From Bacillota bacterium (lineage in GTDB: Bacteria; Bacillota; Bacilli; Alicyclobacillales; SLC66): a DNA stretch of 11,384 nucleotides. Positions 6,844 to 11,384 of this stretch are shown one piece after another. The stretch is from the NCBI GenBank assembly GCA_021799325.1, contig JAJZAS010000026.1, positions 1 to 11,384 on the forward strand, written 5' to 3'. Position 1 is the first letter of the stretch; each line of letters begins with the position of its first letter. A program made the translations under genes and the position numbers. The notes beneath the pieces are model-generated. The model was not told the origin of the DNA. It ran no database searches and worked only from the letters and a program-made list of their open reading frames with translations.

Positions 6844-9800
6844 TTAATCGTCCCCGATTTCCCGCATTTCCAGACTGAAGCTCAATTTGTCTCTGACATC
6901 GTCATCATCGTCTGATTCTTTCATCGTGATTTCTCGCTCATCTTCAGCCAAAATCTTCACATCAAGCCCCAAGCTTTGCAGTTCCTTGATCAGCACCTTA
7001 AACGACTCCGGAACGCCTGGCTCCGGTACATTTTCACCTTTGACAATCGCCTCATAGGTCTTGACACGTCCCACCACATCGTCCGATTTGACGGTGAGGA
7101 TTTCTTGCAGCGTATAGGCGGAGCCATAGGCTTCAAGCGCCCACACTTCCATCTCGCCAAAGCGTTGACCGCCAAATTGAGCCTTACCGCCAAGTGGTTG
7201 TTGAGTGACAAGTGAATACGGTCCAGTTGAACGGGCGTGAATCTTGTCGTCGACAAGGTGAGCAAGTTTTAACATGTACACGTATCCAACCGTAACACGT
7301 CCATCAAACCGTTCACCGGAGCGGCCATCGTACAGCACCGTCTTACCATCTCTGGCCAGACCCGCTTCTTCCAGTGCGTCAAACACGTCTGACTCGTGGG
7401 CACCGTCAAATACCGGTGTTGCCACGTGAATGCCAAGCGCATGAGCCGCCATCCCTAAATGGGTTTCCAATACTTGACCGATGTTCATCCGCGATGGCAC
7501 ACCAAGCGGATTCAACACGATTTGAACAGGGGTCCCATCAGGTAAAAACGGCATATCTTCAATCGGCATAATGCGGGCGACGACACCCTTGTTCCCGTGA
7601 CGACCGGCCATTTTGTCGCCCTCAGAGATTTTGCGTTTTTGTGCCACATATACGCGAACTAACTCGTTGACACCAGGCGGCAATTCGTCGCCGTTTTCGC
7701 GGGTAAATACCTTCACATCGACCACGATGCCTGCGCCACCGTTTGGCACTCTCAGTGAAGTATCGCGAACTTCGCGGGCTTTTTCACCAAAAATCGCATG
7801 GAGCAATCGCTCTTCTGCCGTCAATTCGGTCATTCCTTTTGGCGTGACTTTCCCGACGAGAATATCCCCTGCGACAATTTCCGCCCCAATGCGGATGATA
7901 CCCCGATCGTCCAAATTGCGGAGCGCTTCTTCCCCAACATTGGGAATATCACGTGTGATCTCTTCCGGGCCAAGTTTCGTATCGCGCGCCTCACACTCAT
8001 ATTCTTCAATGTGAATGGAGGTATAAATATCTTCTTTTACGACATCTTCACTGAGCAAAATGGCGTCTTCGTAGTTGTACCCTTCCCACGTCATAAACGC
8101 GACAAGGACATTACGCCCGAGCGCCAATTCCCCTTGTTCGGTGGCTGGTCCATCAGCAATGATGTCACCTTTTTTCACCACTTCGCCTTTTCTCACCAAG
8201 GGACGCTGATTGATGCATGTCCCCTGGTTGGAGCGCACAAACTTCGCCACTTTATAGCGTTCGAGATCACCTTTGACGAGTTTGCCGTCCACTGTGCCTT
8301 CGACGCGAACCTGTATCTCCGAAGCGGTAACGCGTTCTACTACGCCATCGTGTTTAGCCACAATCGCGACTCCAGAGTCTTTTGCTGCCTTGTATTCCAT
8401 ACCAGTGCCGACTAGCGGCGCTTCTGTTACGAGAAGAGGAACTGCCTGACGCTGCATGTTCGATCCCATCAACGCACGGTTGGCATCATCGTTTTCCAAA
8501 AACGGAATCATCGCCGTAGCCACAGATACCACTTGTTTGGGGGAAACATCGATGTAATCAACCCGCTCTGCGGGCATGGACAAGATTTCGTCTTTGTAGC
8601 GCACAATTTGTTCCGGCTCTGCGAACCTGTTGTTTTCTTCAAGCTTGACACTGGCCTGGCCGAGAATATAGTTGTCTTCTTCGTCAGCAGTCAGATAATC
8701 AATATGCTCCGTGACCATGGTGGTATCCGGATCCACTCTTCGATAAGGAGTTTCAATAAAACCAAATTCATTAACACGGGCATAGGTAGATAAACTATTG
8801 ATAAGTCCAATATTCGGACCTTCTGGCGTTTCAATCGGACAAATACGACCATAGTGGGAGTGGTGCACGTCTCTCACTTCAAACCCGGCGCGTTCCCTCG
8901 TCAGTCCGCCTGGTCCAAGTGCTGAAAGCCTACGCTTATGAGTGAGTTCTGCAAGTGGATTGGTTTGGTCCATAAATTGCGATAACTGGCTGGATCCAAA
9001 GAACTCTTTAATCGCCGCAATAACTGGGCGAATGTTGATGAGTCCTTGGGGGGTAATAGCATTGGCATCCTGAATGGACATACGTTCCCTGACGACCCGT
9101 TCCATCCGGGAAAGGCCAATCCGAAACTGGTTTTGTAATAGTTCACCAACCGAACGCAAACGACGATTACCCAAATGGTCGATGTCGTCCGTAATGCCTA
9201 CGCCGTGCAACAAATTCAGAAAATAACTGATCGAAGCCATTATATCGGCAGGCAAAATGTGCTTGACAGTCTTGTCAATCCCACCATTGCCGATGACTTT
9301 GATCGGCTTGCCTTCTTCTTTTTGGCTGTATATCAGTATTTCTTGGACATGGATAGCAGGATCGTCAATCAGCCCTGCATTGGAATGATAAGTATGTGAG
9401 TTCAAGTCTTGTTCCAGATAAGGAATCAACTTGTCCAGCAAGCGTCGGTCAATCAATTGGCCGGTTTCCCCAAGCACTTCGCCTGTTTCAGGGTCTACCA
9501 ATGTCTCAGCAAGGCGCTGGTTCAACAAGCGGTTCTTAAAATGCAGTTTTTTATTAATCTTGTAGCGGCCCACCGCCGCAAGGTCATAACGTTTGGGATC
9601 AAAGAATCGGGAAGACAAAAGATTCCTGGCATTTTCGATGGTAGGTGGTTCACCGGGGCGAAGGCGTTCGTAGATTTCAATTAGCGCACGCTCTGTCGAA
9701 TCGGTGTTGTCTTTTTCCAGTGTGTTGCGAAGAAACTCGTCTTCGCCAAATAACGACAGGATTTCCGCATCAGTCGAAAATCCTAACGCGCGAAGCAATA

Positions 9801-10377
9801 CGGTCACAGGAATTTTCCTCGTGCGGTCAATGCGTACATAGATGATGTCCTTGGCGTCAGTCTCCAGTTCGAGCCATGCGCCGCGATTCGGAATGACAGT
9901 GGCACTAAAAGTTTGCTTGCCATTTTTATCGATCTTCGTGTTAAAGTAAACACTAGGAGAACGCACCAGTTGGCTGACGATAACGCGCTCTGCGCCATTG
10001 ATGATAAACGTACCTGTTTCCGTCATGAGCGGGAAGTCGCCCATAAACACTTCTTGTTCCTTGACTTCTCCTGTGTCCTTGTTGATCAGGCGCACTTTCA
10101 CCCGAAGCGGTGCAGCAAAAGTAACATCCCGTTCCTTGGATTCATCGACATCGTATTTGGGTTCACCCAAACTGTAATCAATGAATTCAAGCACCAAATT
10201 CCCGGTAAAGTCCTGAATTGGCGAAATGTCTGCAAACAGCTCGCGCAGGCCTTCCTGCAAAAACCATTCATAGGATTTTTGCTGAATTTCAATCAAATTC
10301 GGTAATTCCAGCACTTCTGAAACGCGGGAGTACGTTCGGCGAACTCTGCGGCCATACCTTTCCACGTGTCCCTGCAA
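6844..10377 (-). CDS. rpoB: DNA-directed RNA polymerase subunit beta
   Basis: The beta subunit pairs with beta' to form the RNA polymerase active centre and holds the rifampicin pocket. I choose the TTG at 10377 as start, giving 1177 residues. GAGGGG (10386-10391) then sits 8 bases upstream, and MQGHVERYGRR aligns without a gap to the B. subtilis start. The frame also has a GTG at 10386 (1180 residues), but that overlaps the ribosome site. The rifampicin cluster FGSSQLSQFMDQTNPLAEL is wild type, with the usual resistance-site residues Q467, D470, H480 and S485 in TTG numbering. Other family blocks seen are GRICPIETPEGPNIGL, GDKMAGRHGNKGV and the C-terminal clamp GGKAQFGGQRFGEMEVWALE. The segment at about 322-372 is the most divergent internal part. 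The acidic tail is shorter than in B. subtilis (1193 residues). It is co-transcribed with rpoC. Confidence 0.98.
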   Translation of the reverse strand: MQGHVERYGRRVRRTYSRVSEVLELPNLIEIQQKSYEWFLQEGLRELFADISPIQDFTGNLVLEFIDYSLGEPKYDVDESKERDVTFAAPLRVKVRLINKDTGEVKEQEVFMGDFPLMTETGTFIINGAERVIVSQLVRSPSVYFNTKIDKNGKQTFSATVIPNRGAWLELETDAKDIIYVRIDRTRKIPVTVLLRALGFSTDAEILSLFGEDEFLRNTLEKDNTDSTERALIEIYERLRPGEPPTIENARNLLSSRFFDPKRYDLAAVGRYKINKKLHFKNRLLNQRLAETLVDPETGEVLGETGQLIDRRLLDKLIPYLEQDLNSHTYHSNAGLIDDPAIHVQEILIYSQKEEGKPIKVIGNGGIDKTVKHILPADIMASISYFLNLLHGVGITDDIDHLGNRRLRSVGELLQNQFRIGLSRMERVVRERMSIQDANAITPQGLINIRPVIAAIKEFFGSSQLSQFMDQTNPLAELTHKRRLSALGPGGLTRERAGFEVRDVHHSHYGRICPIETPEGPNIGLINSLSTYARVNEFGFIETPYRRVDPDTTMVTEHIDYLTADEEDNYILGQASVKLEENNRFAEPEQIVRYKDEILSMPAERVDYIDVSPKQVVSVATAMIPFLENDDANRALMGSNMQRQAVPLLVTEAPLVGTGMEYKAAKDSGVAIVAKHDGVVERVTASEIQVRVEGTVDGKLVKGDLERYKVAKFVRSNQGTCINQRPLVRKGEVVKKGDIIADGPATEQGELALGRNVLVAFMTWEGYNYEDAILLSEDVVKEDIYTSIHIEEYECEARDTKLGPEEITRDIPNVGEEALRNLDDRGIIRIGAEIVAGDILVGKVTPKGMTELTAEERLLHAIFGEKAREVRDTSLRVPNGGAGIVVDVKVFTRENGDELPPGVNELVRVYVAQKRKISEGDKMAGRHGNKGVVARIMPIEDMPFLPDGTPVQIVLNPLGVPSRMNIGQVLETHLGMAAHALGIHVATPVFDGAHESDVFDALEEAGLARDGKTVLYDGRSGERFDGRVTVGYVYMLKLAHLVDDKIHARSTGPYSLVTQQPLGGKAQFGGQRFGEMEVWALEAYGSAYTLQEILTVKSDDVVGRVKTYEAIVKGENVPEPGVPESFKVLIKELQSLGLDVKILAEDEREITMKESDDDDDVRDKLSFSLEMREIGDD

Positions 10378-10555
10378 ATCGGTCACCCCTCATACCATAT
10401 CGCTGCCTAATCAAAAAGAAAACGAAGACAAACGAACCCACTTAGAGCTCATTTCTCCTCTAAAAATAACACACAATATCCTTTTATTGCCATATGAAAG
10501 GCGAAATATTCATCCGTGGAGCATATACCCCCAAATTAATCTTTCGCATTTTATT
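10378..10555 (-). other. Untranslated leader between ybxB and rpoB
   Basis: This AT-rich spacer has no recognisable gene and no convincing terminator. It contains a GAGGAG ribosome-site-like motif (10455-10460) placed only two bases before an ATG that would encode a 13-residue peptide (MSSKWVRLSSFSF, 10411-10452). The spacing is too short for normal initiation, so I do not call a gene. A weak CCTTT/AAAGG stem lies further upstream. If the promoter at 10556-10584 is real, most of this region is the rpoB 5' leader. Confidence 0.5.
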
Positions 10556-10584
10556 ACAATAACACGCAAAGAATGGTACGTCAA
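10556..10584 (-). promoter_or_regulatory. Possible sigma-A promoter for rpoBC, overlapping the ybxB stop
   Basis: On the minus strand TTGACG (10579-10584; five of six match) is followed after 17 bases by TATTGT (10556-10561; four of six), preceded by TGT, an extended -10. The -35 box overlaps the ybxB stop codon. The long leader to rpoB makes an extra promoter plausible, but the -10 box is weak and transcription could come only from the rplJL side. Confidence 0.4.
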
Positions 10585-11198
10585 TCGAAACTATTCTTTT
10601 TTTTACAAGCATACACCCGATATCCTTTATCTTTTGCCATTAGCAGCACATCAAATCCCAGTTCCGCTAACCGCTTTTCACTGGATGCGGCGCCTTGCTT
10701 TTTCTGAATCACCACATAGAGTACGCCACCATCCCGCAAGTGACTCTTAGCTTCCTCATAAAGATCAAAGACCACCGACTTACCTGCGCGAATCGGAGGA
10801 TTTAGTGCGATAGCATCAAATCGAAGATCGTCCGGGATTTCGCTGCACCCATCGCTTTGTATTATTTGCACCCGGGTGTCCACAAGGTTCAATTTGGCAT
10901 TATAACGGGCAAGCTCGACGGCTCTCACATTGATATCGACCATCCAAATGATCAAATCAGGCATCGATACGGCCAACCCAATGCCTACTGCTCCGTACCC
11001 GCAGCCTAAATCAAGCATCATTCCACCACTCTGTGCAGGAATGCTTTCCACTAGGAGCCTTGAGCCTGCGTCCACTTCTTTCCGGCTAAACACACCATGA
11101 TCGGTTTGAAACAAAAGTTCCTTCCCACGGAGGTGAGTACGAAAGGAGCTTGGCTCAGAGGGGCTGGTCGGCTCTTTGCTGTAGTAGTGTTCGTTCAA
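10581..11198 (-). CDS. ybxB: RsmC-like class I SAM-dependent methyltransferase (YbxB family)
   Basis: This is a predicted S-adenosylmethionine-dependent methyltransferase of the RsmC/RlmG type (MTS domain), whose studied members methylate guanine N2 in rRNA. The exact substrate here is inferred. The protein is 205 residues and starts MNEHYYSKEP, like B. subtilis YbxB. Motif I DLGCGYG (residues 63-69) binds SAM, the acidic residue D88 ends the next strand, and the NPPIRAGK motif (133-140) is the catalytic NPP signature. VIQKKQGA follows near 163-170. Unlike the two-domain E. coli RsmC, only the catalytic domain is present, as usual in Bacilli. The start is a TTG at 11198, with GGTGAT (11204-11209) 5 bases upstream. 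It lies between rplL and rpoB, the conserved Bacilli position, after a terminator-like hairpin. Confidence 0.93.
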   Translation of the reverse strand: MNEHYYSKEPTSPSEPSSFRTHLRGKELLFQTDHGVFSRKEVDAGSRLLVESIPAQSGGMMLDLGCGYGAVGIGLAVSMPDLIIWMVDINVRAVELARYNAKLNLVDTRVQIIQSDGCSEIPDDLRFDAIALNPPIRAGKSVVFDLYEEAKSHLRDGGVLYVVIQKKQGAASSEKRLAELGFDVLLMAKDKGYRVYACKKKNSFD

Positions 11199-11213
11199 TG
11201 TTTATCACCGTCA

Positions 11214-11246
11214 CAAAAGGGAGGGGCCCACTTGAGCCACCTCCCT
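11214..11246 (-). terminator. Terminator-like hairpin between rplL and ybxB
   Basis: In the transcript AGGGAGG (11240-11246) pairs with CCTCCCT (11218-11224) for 7 pairs. A one-base bulge and a further GGC/GCC stem extend it below an 8-base loop. Four T residues follow. The GC-rich stem fits an intrinsic terminator, while the short T-run suggests partial read-through, which would lower rpoBC expression relative to rplJL. A separate run of seven T residues follows the rplL stop but has no stem in front of it. Confidence 0.6.
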
Positions 11247-11265
11247 GAAGTCTGTCACAAAAAAA

Positions 11266-11384
11266 CTACTTGATTTCTACTTCACCGCCAGCTTCTGCGA
11301 TTTTCGCTTTGATGCCTTCGGCATCTTCTTTGCTGACTTTTTCTTTTAACGGTTTCGGAGCATTGTCGACGAGTTCCTTGGCTT
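11266..11384 (-). CDS. rplL: 50S ribosomal protein L7/L12, C-terminal end, cut by window edge
   Basis: L7/L12 forms the flexible ribosomal stalk that recruits and activates translational GTPases, including the EF-G encoded at the other end of this window. Only the last 38 codons are present, beginning AKELVDNAPKPLKEKVSKED and ending GGEVEIK before a TAG stop at 11266-11268. This is the last part of the globular C-terminal domain, with the family's VDNAPKPxKE and the final EAGGEVEIK strand. The start lies beyond the right edge. The frame is intact to the edge. In Bacilli rplJ and an L10 leader normally lie upstream. Confidence 0.96.
   Translation of the reverse strand, partial: AKELVDNAPKPLKEKVSKEDAEGIKAKIAEAGGEVEIK

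Noticed and set aside
7798..8415. Plus-strand open frame of 205 codons inside rpoB
   Set aside because: It is an antisense shadow of the conserved beta subunit; it arises from the codon bias of the real gene.
10411..10452. 13-residue leader peptide MSSKWVRLSSFSF before rpoB
   Set aside because: The GAGGAG motif is only two bases from the ATG, too close for normal initiation, and nothing shows conservation. Kept only as a point to check.
11258..11265. T-run after the rplL stop as a terminator by itself
   Set aside because: No stem precedes it; the hairpin lies downstream and has its own T-run.
1..11384. Mobile elements, CRISPR arrays, tRNA or rRNA genes, defence or biosynthetic cassettes
   Set aside because: None is visible. 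The window is fully occupied by a conserved rplL-rpoBC-str gene order with short spacers.

Overview
This window is a core housekeeping stretch from a Gram-positive bacterium of the class Bacilli (Bacillota). All genes are on the minus strand, so transcription runs from the right end to the left. The gene order is rplL (tail), an RsmC-like methyltransferase (ybxB), rpoB, rpoC, an L7Ae-like gene (rplGB/ybxF), rpsL, rpsG and fusA (front part). This is the arrangement known from Bacillus subtilis. The proteins match remembered B. subtilis sequences closely, including zinc-ligand and catalytic residue numbers in RpoC. Base composition looks moderate (roughly half G+C by eye), and the genes use strong Shine-Dalgarno sites and several TTG starts. 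I infer an aerobic, spore-former-type Bacilli lineage, perhaps near Alicyclobacillaceae or Effusibacillus, but cannot fix the genus from sequence alone.

Layout from transcriptional upstream to downstream. The window's right edge holds the last 38 codons of rplL (L7/L12), followed by a GC-rich hairpin with a short T-run. Then come ybxB (10581-11198), a leader of about 200 bases that starts with a promoter-like element overlapping the ybxB stop, rpoB (6844-10377), a 49-base gap, and rpoC (3153-6794). A terminator-like hairpin follows rpoC. It is followed at once by the best promoter in the window (TTGACA, 18 bases, extended -10), which should start the str operon: rplGB (2771-3016), a spacer of about 130 bases with three consecutive hairpins, rpsL (2222-2641), rpsG (1710-2180) and fusA (1-1674, cut by the window after 558 codons).

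The genes supply the transcription and translation machinery: the two catalytic subunits of RNA polymerase, ribosomal proteins L7/L12, S12 and S7, a K-turn-binding L7Ae-family protein, elongation factor G, and a probable rRNA guanine-N2 methyltransferase. The hairpins between cistrons fit the need to set different expression levels for ribosomal proteins and polymerase within one cluster.

I found no mobile element, CRISPR array, defence system, tRNA, rRNA or novel gene cassette, and no frameshift in the reading frames examined. The points worth a second look are regulatory: TTG start choices, hairpins in the intercistronic spacers, and the internal terminator/promoter junction. The plus strand carries only antisense shadows of the conserved genes.
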